From JAVXNW01 sp036645575 (GTDB lineage: Bacteria; Bacillota; Clostridia; Christensenellales; Aristaeellaceae), in contig JAVXNW010000030.1 of the NCBI GenBank assembly GCA_036645575.1, positions 1 to 25,027 of the forward strand: a DNA stretch of 25,027 nt, written 5' to 3'. Positions 13,205-20,887 of this stretch are shown piece after piece; the stretch's first letter is position 1, and each line of letters opens with the position of its first letter. The notes beneath the pieces were generated by a model that did not search any database, was not told where the DNA came from, and was given only the letters and a program-made list of their open reading frames with translations. The translations under genes and the position numbers were made by a program.

Positions 13205-15500
13205 TCTGGAGAAACTCAACGCCCCGCAGCGCGAGGCGGTACTCAAGACCGAGGGGCCGCTCTTGGTGCTGGCGGGGGCGGGTTCGGGCAAGACCCGCGT
13301 GCTGACCTATCGCGTTGCGCACCTGATCGAGCAGGGCGTGCCCGCATGGAAGATCATGGCGATCACGTTCACCAACAAGGCCGCCCGCGAGATGCGGGAG
13401 CGGGTGGAAACGCTGTGCGCGGGCGCGGCGCAGGACGCGTGGGTATCCACGTTCCACGCCTCTTGCGCGCGCATTTTGCGAAGGGACATCGAAAAGCTGG
13501 GCTACAAGCGCGCCTTTACGATTTACGACGACGACGACCAGATGTCGGTGCTCAAGCGCCTTATCAAGTCGATGGACTTAGACGACAAGATCTTTGCGCC
13601 GCGCATGCTCAAAACCGTGATCTCGCAGGCGAAAAACAACCTGCAAACGCCCGAGGATTGGCTCGAGAGCAGCGAGCGGGACGTGAAGACAAAGCGCATC
13701 TACGAGGTGATGGTCGCCTATGAAAAGCAGCTGAAGGTGTCCAACGCGCTGGACTTTGACGACCTGTTGTTTAAGACCATTGAGCTTTTTACCGAGCACC
13801 CCCCGGTGCTTGAAAGCTACCTCCATAAATTTGACTATATTCTGGTGGACGAGTTTCAGGACACCAACAAGACGCAGTACGAGCTTGTGCGGCTGCTGGC
13901 GGGAAAAAAGAAGAACCTGTGCGTGGTGGGCGACGACGACCAGTCGATCTACGGCTGGCGCGGCGCGGACATCAGCATCATCTTGAATTTCGAGAAGGAT
14001 TTTCCGGGCGCGCAGGTGATCAAGCTCGAGCAGAACTACCGCTCGACCGGCAACATCCTGACTGCGGCCAACCAGGTGATCGCGCACAACGAGGGGCGCA
14101 AGGAAAAGGCGCTGTGGACACAGAGCGACGAGGGCGAAAAGATTCTGCGCTACGAGGCGATGGACGAGCGCGACGAGGCGGCTTGGATCTGCTCAAACCT
14201 CGGGACGCTGAAAAAGCAGGGCGTGTCGATGGGCGACTGCGCGATTCTGTACCGCGCAAACGCGCAGTCCCGCGTGCTCGAGGAGGCGCTGACCCGCGTG
14301 GCGATGCCCTACCGCGTGTACGGCGGGCAGAAGTTCTACGACCGCAAGGAGGTCAAGGACGTATTGGCCTACCTGCGCGCGCTGGTGAACCCGGACGACC
14401 AGGTATCGCTTCGCCGCATCATCAACGAACCCAAGCGCGGCATCGGCGACACGACGGTGGAGCTATTAAACAACTACGCCATGGCGCAGGATGTGCCGCT
14501 GTTTGTCGCCGTGACCGACTACGAGGAGGCGGGGCTTCCGTCGCGCGCGCGCCTGGCGGTGGGCGTGTTTTCCGAGATGCTCAATACGCTGATTTCGCTC
14601 CGATTCGAGCTGCCGCCGGTTGAATTTGTCCATTCGGTGATCGATTTGACCGGGTACCGGGTACAATATGAGCAGGTGAAGTCCGACGAAAACACCCAGC
14701 GCATCCAAAACATACAGGAACTTGTGGGCGCGGTCGAGCAGTACGTCCAGCAAAACCCGGACGGCGGCCTCGAGGGATTTTTGGAAAACGTCGCGCTGGT
14801 GACCGACCTTGACGGAATGCCCGAAAAGGACAAGCCGCTCACGCTCATGACGCTGCACGCGGCCAAGGGACTGGAGTTTCGCGCGGTGTTTATGGTCGGC
14901 CTTGAGGAGGGCGTGTTCCCGATCACGCGCGCGATGTTTGACGACAAGCAGCTGGAGGAGGAGCGGCGGCTGTGCTACGTGGGCATTACCCGCGCGCGGG
15001 AGCGCCTGTACATGACCAACGCGCAGTCGCGCATGCTCTTTGGCAGCCGCCAGATGGGCCCCGCGTCGCGCTTTTTGAGCGAGATCCCCGAAAGGCTTTT
15101 GGACGAGGACAACATGCGCCTGCGCGAGACGGTCAAGCTGGATCGCCCCACGCGGCCGCAGCCGCCAAAGCCGCTGGGCGGCGGCGTCATGGGCGGAAGC
15201 CCGGTGGGCAACGCCTCCTTTGGCGCGTCGTTTGCCAAGCGGTCGTCCGCCGCGGCGAAGGGCGCGGGCGCGCTCGGGATTCCGGGCGTGGGCAAGGGCT
15301 TTGCGCCGCACACGGGCGCGCAGCAGGCGCCTAGGCTGTTTGACGTCGGGGATCGGGTGACGCACCGGCTCTTTGGCGCGGGCACGATTTCCGAGATACG
15401 GGGCGCGGGGCGCGACGCGCGGCTTGTGATCGCCTTTGACGAGCGCGGCGAGAAGATCTTCCCGGCCGATACCGCGCCGGTTGTCAAGGTGAGCCAGTAG
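13197..15500 (+). CDS. pcrA: ATP-dependent DNA helicase PcrA (UvrD/Rep family)
   Basis: A 3'-5' superfamily-1 helicase for repair and removal of recombination intermediates. The 767-residue protein has every SF1A motif: Q-motif LNAPQREAV (7-15), Walker A AGAGSGKT (26-33), Ia ITFTNKAAREM, Ib STFHASCARIL, Walker B VDEFQD with Asp218-Glu219, III GDDDQSIYGWRGA, IV LEQNYRST, V TLHAAKGLEF, VI YVGITRARE. A Gly/Ala-rich linker then leads to a Tudor-like C-terminus GDRVTHRLFGAGTI, which in PcrA binds RNA polymerase. ATG 13197 overlaps the yerC stop; an alternative TTG is one codon earlier. It is the middle gene of yerC-pcrA-ligA, as in Bacillus apart from the missing pcrB. Confidence 0.96.
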   Translation: MIDLEKLNAPQREAVLKTEGPLLVLAGAGSGKTRVLTYRVAHLIEQGVPAWKIMAITFTNKAAREMRERVETLCAGAAQDAWVSTFHASCARILRRDIEKLGYKRAFTIYDDDDQMSVLKRLIKSMDLDDKIFAPRMLKTVISQAKNNLQTPEDWLESSERDVKTKRIYEVMVAYEKQLKVSNALDFDDLLFKTIELFTEHPPVLESYLHKFDYILVDEFQDTNKTQYELVRLLAGKKKNLCVVGDDDQSIYGWRGADISIILNFEKDFPGAQVIKLEQNYRSTGNILTAANQVIAHNEGRKEKALWTQSDEGEKILRYEAMDERDEAAWICSNLGTLKKQGVSMGDCAILYRANAQSRVLEEALTRVAMPYRVYGGQKFYDRKEVKDVLAYLRALVNPDDQVSLRRIINEPKRGIGDTTVELLNNYAMAQDVPLFVAVTDYEEAGLPSRARLAVGVFSEMLNTLISLRFELPPVEFVHSVIDLTGYRVQYEQVKSDENTQRIQNIQELVGAVEQYVQQNPDGGLEGFLENVALVTDLDGMPEKDKPLTLMTLHAAKGLEFRAVFMVGLEEGVFPITRAMFDDKQLEEERRLCYVGITRARERLYMTNAQSRMLFGSRQMGPASRFLSEIPERLLDEDNMRLRETVKLDRPTRPQPPKPLGGGVMGGSPVGNASFGASFAKRSSAAAKGAGALGIPGVGKGFAPHTGAQQAPRLFDVGDRVTHRLFGAGTISEIRGAGRDARLVIAFDERGEKIFPADTAPVVKVSQ

Positions 15501-15555
15501 CGCATAAAGAAATCAAACGGGCATAGACAATAGCACGAGCGTGGAGGGAATGGGT

Positions 15556-17616
15556 TTGCGGGAAGCAATGGATTTACCGGAGATACCGGAGACGCCGGAT
15601 TTACCGGAATTGCCGGAATTGGCGGACATGAAGCATCTGGTGGCGTGGCTCAACGAGGAAAGCTACCGGTATTACAGCGTGGGCGAATCGGTGGTTTCGG
15701 ACAAGGAATGGGACGCGCGCTACGATCAGCTGAGCCAAATGGAGAAAGCGTGCGGGGTGGTGCTCGCCGATTCGCCGACAAGGCGCGTGGGCGCGGCGCC
15801 GCTTTCCGCGTTTGAACCGCACAGGCACAGCGCGCGGCTGTGGTCGATGGACAAGGCGCAGTCGGAAGAGGCGGTTATCGAGTGGGCGGCGCGCGCGCAA
15901 AAGCTGCGCGCGCAGGCGGTCGAGCAGGGGCTTGCGCTGCCCGCGATGGGGTACGTGGTGGAGCACAAGTTCGACGGGCTGACGATCAACTTGACGTATG
16001 AAGGCGGGCGGCTGATCGAGGCGGCGACGCGGGGAAACGGCGAGGTGGGCGAGGCGATCCTGCCGCAGGCGACGACCATCCGCTCGATCCCGCTGTCGAT
16101 CCCGTTCAAGGGGCGGATGGAGGTGCACGGCGAGGCGTACATGCGCCTGTCGGTGCTCGAGGCCTACAACAAGGTCGCGAGCGAGCCGCTCAAGAACGCG
16201 CGCAATGGCGCGGCGGGGGCGCTGCGCAACCTCGACCCCGGCGTGACCGCGCAGCGCAAGTTGTCGGCCGCGTTTTACAACGTGGGCTATATCGAGGGAA
16301 AGCGATTTGCCGATCACGCGGATATGCTGGCTTTTTTAGAGGAGAACCACCTGCCAATCAGCGAATGCGCGGTGTACGCGGGCACCATCGAGGACGCGAT
16401 GCGCGCGGTGCGCGAGATCGAACAGACGCGCGGCGCGCTCGATTACCTGATCGACGGCGCGGTGATCAAGGTGCGCGACTTTGAGACGCGCGAGGCGCTT
16501 GGGTACACCGACAAGTTTCCGCGCTGGGCGGTCGCCTACAAGTTCGAGGCGGAGGAGGTCACATCCACCCTCGAGGACGTCATCTGGACGCCCGGGCGCA
16601 CCGGGAAACTGACGCCGCTTGCGCACTTGTCGCCGGTTGAACTGGCCGGGGCGACGATCAGCCGGGCGACGCTCAACAACTACGGCGACATCCTGCGCAA
16701 GCGGGTGCGGCTGGGCGCGAAGGTGTGGGTGCGGCGCAGCAACGAGGTGATCCCGGAGATCATGGGGCGGGTGGACGACTACAGCGCAGGCGAGCGCGAG
16801 GTTGAAAAGCCGACCGTCTGTCCGGCGTGCGGGGCGGCGCTTGTGGAGCGGGGCGCGCACCTGTTCTGCCCGAACCGCGACGGATGCGAGCCGCAGATTG
16901 TCGCGCGGCTCAGTCACTTCGCAAGCCGCGACGCGATGGACATCGACACGCTGTCTGAAAAGACCGCGCGCCAATTTTATCGGACGCTTGGCGTGACCGA
17001 GCCGTCGGAGCTGTACGCGCTGACGCTTGAGCAATTGAGCGGTCTTGAGCGATTCGCCGAGAAAAAGGCGACCAAACTGCTGGCGGCGCTGCAAAAGAGC
17101 AAGCGCCCGGCGCTGGACGCGTTTTTGTTCGCGCTGGGCATTCCAAATGTCGGGCGCAAGACGGCGCGCGATCTGGCCACCCGGTTTGGCTCGGTCGAGG
17201 CGCTCAAGGCGGCGCGGCGCGAGGCGCTCATCGAGGTGGGCGACGTGGGCGAGATCGTGGCGAGCGGCGTGATGGAGTTTTTCGAGGATGAGAAAAATTG
17301 GGCGCAGGTCGAGGCGCTGTTTGACGCGGGCGTCGTGCCGGAACAGGTGGAAGCCGCGGCGAGCGGCGCGCTCATGGGCATGAGCGTGGTCGTGACCGGG
17401 ACGCTTGAAAAACTGTCGCGGCAAGAGGCCGAGGCGCTGATCGAGGGCGCGGGCGGCAAGGCGGCAAGCGCGGTCTCCAAGAAGACGAGCTTTGTGTTGG
17501 CGGGCGAAAAAGCGGGCAGCAAGCTCAAAAAAGCGCTTGAATTGGGCGTTCCGGTGCTGGATGAGGCGCAATTCCTTGCGAAAATTAACGCCCAAACGAA
17601 CGATAATATGCTATAA
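15556..17616 (+). CDS. ligA: NAD+-dependent DNA ligase
   Basis: Seals nicks with NAD+ in replication and repair. Domains in order: Ia (LNEESYRYYSVGESVVSDKEW), adenylation with the catalytic Lys in EHKFDG (K138 with this start), TRGNGEVGE, OB fold, a four-Cys zinc finger (CPAC...C...C, near 415-440), helix-hairpin-helix repeats (GIPNVGRKTARDLA) and a BRCT domain (GMSVVVTGTLEKLSRQEAE). About 686 residues, slightly long because of a Pro/Glu-rich N-terminal tract. The start is ambiguous: GGAGGG (15543-15548) is best spaced (7 nt) for TTG 15556; ATG 15568, ATG 15550 and GTG 15541 are in frame. Several motifs are non-canonical, resembling a Lachnospiraceae-type subgroup I recall. No terminator separates it from pcrA. 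Confidence 0.92.
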   Translation: MREAMDLPEIPETPDLPELPELADMKHLVAWLNEESYRYYSVGESVVSDKEWDARYDQLSQMEKACGVVLADSPTRRVGAAPLSAFEPHRHSARLWSMDKAQSEEAVIEWAARAQKLRAQAVEQGLALPAMGYVVEHKFDGLTINLTYEGGRLIEAATRGNGEVGEAILPQATTIRSIPLSIPFKGRMEVHGEAYMRLSVLEAYNKVASEPLKNARNGAAGALRNLDPGVTAQRKLSAAFYNVGYIEGKRFADHADMLAFLEENHLPISECAVYAGTIEDAMRAVREIEQTRGALDYLIDGAVIKVRDFETREALGYTDKFPRWAVAYKFEAEEVTSTLEDVIWTPGRTGKLTPLAHLSPVELAGATISRATLNNYGDILRKRVRLGAKVWVRRSNEVIPEIMGRVDDYSAGEREVEKPTVCPACGAALVERGAHLFCPNRDGCEPQIVARLSHFASRDAMDIDTLSEKTARQFYRTLGVTEPSELYALTLEQLSGLERFAEKKATKLLAALQKSKRPALDAFLFALGIPNVGRKTARDLATRFGSVEALKAARREALIEVGDVGEIVASGVMEFFEDEKNWAQVEALFDAGVVPEQVEAAASGALMGMSVVVTGTLEKLSRQEAEALIEGAGGKAASAVSKKTSFVLAGEKAGSKLKKALELGVPVLDEAQFLAKINAQTNDNML

Positions 17617-17617
17617 T
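17609..17617 (+). promoter_or_regulatory. extended -10 promoter of the yicC-fmt operon, overlapping the ligA stop
   Basis: TGCTATAAT (17609-17617) contains the TAA stop codon of ligA (17614-17616). It lies 47 bases before the yicC ATG. No clear -35 is present in the end of ligA. Confidence 0.65.
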
Positions 17618-17664
17618 ACGTGGGATATGGGATTGCCATAGCGGCAATCGAGGGGAGGCGTCTG

Positions 17665-18537
17665 ATGAACAGCATGACCGGGTATGGCCGCGCGACGATT
17701 GAGCGGGATGGGCGGCAACTGACGATGGAACTCAAGTCGGTCAACCATCGGTTTTTGGATATCGCCTTTAGAATGCCGCGTTCGTTTTCCTTTTTGGAGG
17801 AGGACGCGCGCAAGTGCCTGAGCGGGACGCTTTCGCGCGGGCATGTGGATGTATTTGCCACCTACCGCAATTTGCGCGACGATGCCAAGACCGTGCGGGT
17901 GGATCAGGCGCTGCTTTTCGCCTACCGCGAGGCGCTGGGCGAGGTGGCGGCGGCGAGTGGCGCACAGGACGACCGGACGCTGATGAACCTGTCGCGCCTG
18001 CCGGACGTGCTGGTGATCACCGAGGCGGACGAGGACCAGAAGGCGCTGGTGGCGCTCATGCAGGAGGCGATCGAAAAGGCGCTGGGGGAGATGTGCAAGA
18101 TGCGCGCGCGGGAAGGCCGGTCGCTTGAAGAGGACATGCGGATGCGGCTTGACCGGCTCTCCGGGATGCGCGAGCGGATTTACGCGCGCTATCCCAAGAC
18201 CGTGAGCGAATACGAGGCGCGGCTGCGCGAGCGGATCGAGGAGCTGATCGGAAACAACGTCGATGAGACGCGCCTCCTGCAAGAGGTCGCGATCATGGCG
18301 GACCGCAGCGCGGTGTCAGAGGAGCTGGTGCGCCTCGAAAGCCACATCGCGCAGATGCGCGAGATGATCGGCCTTGACGAGCCGGTTGGGCGCAAGCTCG
18401 ACTTTATCGTCCAAGAGCTCAACCGCGAGATCAACACGGTTTCCTCCAAGTCGCAGGACATCGAGATCACCCAGCTCGTGGTCGCGGCGAAGGCCGAGAT
18501 CGAGAAGATGCGCGAGCAGGTGCAAAATGTTGAGTGA
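17665..18537 (+). CDS. yicC: YicC/YloC family endoribonuclease
   Basis: A member of the YicC/YloC family, described as an endoribonuclease in E. coli. The 290-residue length equals the family norm. It begins MNSMTGYGRATIERDGR, the family N-terminal signature (the YicC-like N domain), has LKSVNHRFLDIAFRMPRSF near 30-48, and ends with the DUF1732 domain: DETRLLQEVAIMADRSAVSEELVRLESH and LDFIVQELNREINTVSSKS. GGAGG (17654-17658) precedes the ATG by six bases; an in-frame earlier start has no ribosome site. It opens the conserved block with gmk, rpoZ, coaBC, priA, def and fmt. In Bacillus remA lies between this gene and gmk; it is absent here. Confidence 0.92.
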   Translation: MNSMTGYGRATIERDGRQLTMELKSVNHRFLDIAFRMPRSFSFLEEDARKCLSGTLSRGHVDVFATYRNLRDDAKTVRVDQALLFAYREALGEVAAASGAQDDRTLMNLSRLPDVLVITEADEDQKALVALMQEAIEKALGEMCKMRAREGRSLEEDMRMRLDRLSGMRERIYARYPKTVSEYEARLRERIEELIGNNVDETRLLQEVAIMADRSAVSEELVRLESHIAQMREMIGLDEPVGRKLDFIVQELNREINTVSSKSQDIEITQLVVAAKAEIEKMREQVQNVE

Positions 18538-18655
18538 CGAGGCAAGGCAGCATCATGGGATGGCGGGGACGCTTGCGCAAGCGGGCGCCCGTACGGATGA
18601 AAAAAGCGCGCGGCCGTGCGATGAGCGCGCGGGTCGCGTCGATGGAGGAAATGGC

Positions 18656-19327
18656 ATGAAGGGGAAGTTGTACGTGGTTTCCGGTCCGTCGGGCGCGGGC
18701 AAGGGCACGCTGTGCAAGGCGCTGCTCGAGCGGCGTCCCGCGATTCAGCTGTCGGTGTCGTGCGCCACGCGAAAGGCGCGACCCGGCGAGGTGGAGGGCG
18801 TGCATTACTTCTTTATTGCCGAAGAGGCGTTTGCGCAAAAGCGCGCGCGCGGCGATCTGCTCGAGTGCGCGCAGATCAACGGCGGCTATTGGTACGGAAC
18901 GCCCAAGGACGTGGTGCTGGAGAAGCTGCAAAAGGGCATGAGCGTGCTGCTCGAGATCGAGAACAACGGCGCGCAGCAGGTGATCGATCAGTACCCCGAG
19001 ACGGTGAGCGTGTTCATACTGCCGCCCGACCGCGCGTCGCTGATCAAGCGATTGGTCGACCGCGGCACCGAGAACCTCGAGCGGCTCACCGAGCGAATCA
19101 AGAAGGTGCCAAGCGAACTGCAAGCCGCGAAGGGCTACACCTACCTCGTGCTCAACGACGACGTGAAGCGCGGGAGCGAGCGGCTGGCGCAGGTATTTGA
19201 CGGAATTTACGAGACCTCAAGCGCGGATCGGGCGCGCCTTGACGCGCTGATCGGCGAATTTTCAAACATCGACGAGGCGCTTTTTGTGCTGACCGACTAC
19301 TACCAAAAGACGCGCGCCAAGGCGTAG
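18656..19327 (+). CDS. gmk: guanylate kinase
   Basis: Phosphorylates GMP to GDP with ATP, needed for GTP/dGTP supply. The 223-residue protein has the P-loop SGPSGAGKGT (about 9-18), the GMP-binding region SCATRKARPGEVEGVHYFF (near 36-54), GYWYGTP near 79-85 and the lid region RGTENLERLTERI. The canonical IDVQGA motif reads IENNGA here, a notable substitution in a GMP-site neighbour. GGAGG sits seven bases before ATG 18656. The same frame stays open upstream to an ATG within the yicC 3' end (about 43 more residues), but that stretch has no homology I can see and no ribosome site. Second gene of the operon. Confidence 0.94.
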   Translation: MKGKLYVVSGPSGAGKGTLCKALLERRPAIQLSVSCATRKARPGEVEGVHYFFIAEEAFAQKRARGDLLECAQINGGYWYGTPKDVVLEKLQKGMSVLLEIENNGAQQVIDQYPETVSVFILPPDRASLIKRLVDRGTENLERLTERIKKVPSELQAAKGYTYLVLNDDVKRGSERLAQVFDGIYETSSADRARLDALIGEFSNIDEALFVLTDYYQKTRAKA

Positions 19328-19407
19328 CGTTTGCGCGAGACGCTTGATCGGGCAAGCGGCCAAGGGGATCAAGGCGGCCAAGGCGATCAAGGCGTAGCGT
19401 TTGCGCG
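19318..19407. repeat. local duplication across the gmk-rpoZ junction
   Basis: The 20-bp sequence CAAGGCGTAGCGTTTGCGCG, which contains the gmk stop codon, occurs at 19318-19337 and again, unchanged, at 19388-19407 (70 bp apart). Between them an 18-bp unit is tandemly repeated with one mismatch (19358-19375, 19376-19393), itself built from a 9-bp NNNCAAGGC motif. This looks like slippage-type expansion in the spacer. Confidence 0.85.
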
Positions 19408-19471
19408 GGGCATTGCGCGCGGGTTCTTTATCGAACATAATGGTGACCACATGGACAGGAGGGCGTTTTCT

Positions 19472-19681
19472 ATGATGATTCATCCCGCAATTGGTGAGTT
19501 GCTGGCCAAGGTTGACTGCCGATACACGCTGGCGGTCGAGGTATCTAAGCGCGCGCGCGAACTCATCGGCGGCAGTGATCCGCTGATTGACACAAAGGAA
19601 GTCAAGCCGCTCGCGATTGCGATCGAGGAGGTCAGCCGTGGCCTGATCACCTATTCCCGCGAGGAGGAAGAAGAGGAATAA
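19472..19681 (+). CDS. rpoZ: RNA polymerase omega subunit
   Basis: The small omega subunit that helps assemble and stabilise RNA polymerase. The 69-residue protein reads MMIHPAIGELLAKVDCRYTL, then VEVSKRARELIGG and VKPLAIAIEEVSRG, matching the omega pattern (Ser/Asn-Arg-Tyr, KRARQL, KPv-IALEEI), and ends in a run of Glu. AGGAGG (19457-19462) precedes ATG 19472 by nine bases; the adjacent ATG 19475 is an alternative. The frame is also open upstream through the duplicated spacer, which I exclude. The stop codon directly abuts the coaBC ATG, and the Glu-rich end supplies the AAGAGGA that probably serves as its ribosome site. Confidence 0.92.
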   Translation: MMIHPAIGELLAKVDCRYTLAVEVSKRARELIGGSDPLIDTKEVKPLAIAIEEVSRGLITYSREEEEEE

Positions 19682-20887
19682 ATGGCGTTCAAACTTGCGG
19701 GTCGCTGTGTCGTGGTGGGCGTGTCGGGCGGCATAGCCGCCTATAAGGCCGCCGAAGTGGTCAGCCGCCTCAAAAAGGAAGGGGCGTGCGTTCGCGTCGT
19801 GATGACGGAAAACGCATGCCGCTTTGTCGCGCCGATCACCTTTGAGACGCTGTCGGGCGGACCTGTCTGCGTTTCGCAGTTCGACCGCGCCTATGAAATC
19901 GAGCACATTGCGCTTGCCAAGCAGGCGGATGTGATGGTGGTCGCGCCCGCGACCGCCAATGTCCTTGGGAAGTGCGCGGGCGGCATTGCGGACGATCTTT
20001 TGACGACGACGCTGATGGCCATGCCCGCGCCCATCTTGTTTGCGCCGGCGATGAACGCGGCGATGTGGCGAAGCCCGGCCAACCAGCACAATGTCGAGAC
20101 GCTGCGCAGCCGTGGCTTTTCCTTTATCGGACCGGAAAGCGGGCAATTGGCCTGCGGGGATGAGGATATCGGGCGGATGAGCGAGCCTTGCGCGATCGTT
20201 CAGGCGATCGTCGATCGACTGTGCCCGAAAGAGGATCTGGTGAACTTGCGGGTCCTTGTGACGGCGGGGCCGACGCGCGAGATGATCGACCCGGTGCGTT
20301 TTTTGTCCAACCGCTCCTCGGGCAAGATGGGCTATGAGATCGCCCGCGCGGCGTGCAGGCGCGGCGCGCGCGTGACGCTTGTGACAGGCCCCGTGTCCCT
20401 GATGCCGCCAGACGGGGTGACGGTCGTGCGCATCACGTCCACAAGGGAATTGTACGAGCGGATGATCGCGCTTGCGCCGCTTCACGACGCGGTGATTCAG
20501 GCGGCGGCGCCGGCGGACTTTACGCCCGAGGCGTGCGCACAGGTCAAGATCAAGAAGACCGGGGACGACATGACGCTGCGCCTGGTCGCAACGCCCGATG
20601 TCGCCAAGGCCATTGGCGAGATGAAAAAGCCCGGGCAGGTGCTGGTCGCGTTCGCGGCGGAGACAAACGACCTCATCCAAAACGCGCAGGCGAAATTGCA
20701 CAAGAAAAACGCCGACCTGATCGTCGCAAACGACGTGACGCAGGCGGGCGCGGGGTTTGGCGTGGACACCAATCGCGTGACGCTGATCAGTCAGGACGGG
20801 AAAGAGGCGCTTGCGCTGATGCCAAAGTCGGAAGTGGCGGACGTGTTGCTCGACCGGGTGCTCGCGCTGCGCAAGGGGCGGATATGA
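19682..20887 (+). CDS. coaBC: bifunctional phosphopantothenoylcysteine decarboxylase/phosphopantothenate--cysteine ligase
   Basis: Catalyses two steps of coenzyme A synthesis: ligation of cysteine to 4'-phosphopantothenate (CoaB, C-terminal) and FMN-dependent decarboxylation (CoaC, N-terminal). The 401-residue protein keeps the CoaC residues at the same numbers as E. coli: His75 (IEHIALAK), Asn125 (APAMNAAMW) and Cys158 (QLACGDEDIGRM), with SGGIAAYK at 15-22. CoaB starts around VLVTAGPTREMIDPVRFLSN and shows RSSGKMGYEIA, AAAPADF and KIKK. It starts immediately after the rpoZ stop and its own TGA overlaps the priA ATG by four bases (ATGA), indicating coupled translation. Confidence 0.96.
   Translation: MAFKLAGRCVVVGVSGGIAAYKAAEVVSRLKKEGACVRVVMTENACRFVAPITFETLSGGPVCVSQFDRAYEIEHIALAKQADVMVVAPATANVLGKCAGGIADDLLTTTLMAMPAPILFAPAMNAAMWRSPANQHNVETLRSRGFSFIGPESGQLACGDEDIGRMSEPCAIVQAIVDRLCPKEDLVNLRVLVTAGPTREMIDPVRFLSNRSSGKMGYEIARAACRRGARVTLVTGPVSLMPPDGVTVVRITSTRELYERMIALAPLHDAVIQAAAPADFTPEACAQVKIKKTGDDMTLRLVATPDVAKAIGEMKKPGQVLVAFAAETNDLIQNAQAKLHKKNADLIVANDVTQAGAGFGVDTNRVTLISQDGKEALALMPKSEVADVLLDRVLALRKGRI

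Noticed and set aside
20353..20883. Longer PriA open frame starting inside coaBC
   Set aside because: The extension is an out-of-frame Arg/Asp-rich shadow of coaBC; the PriA N-terminal domain begins exactly at ATG 20884.
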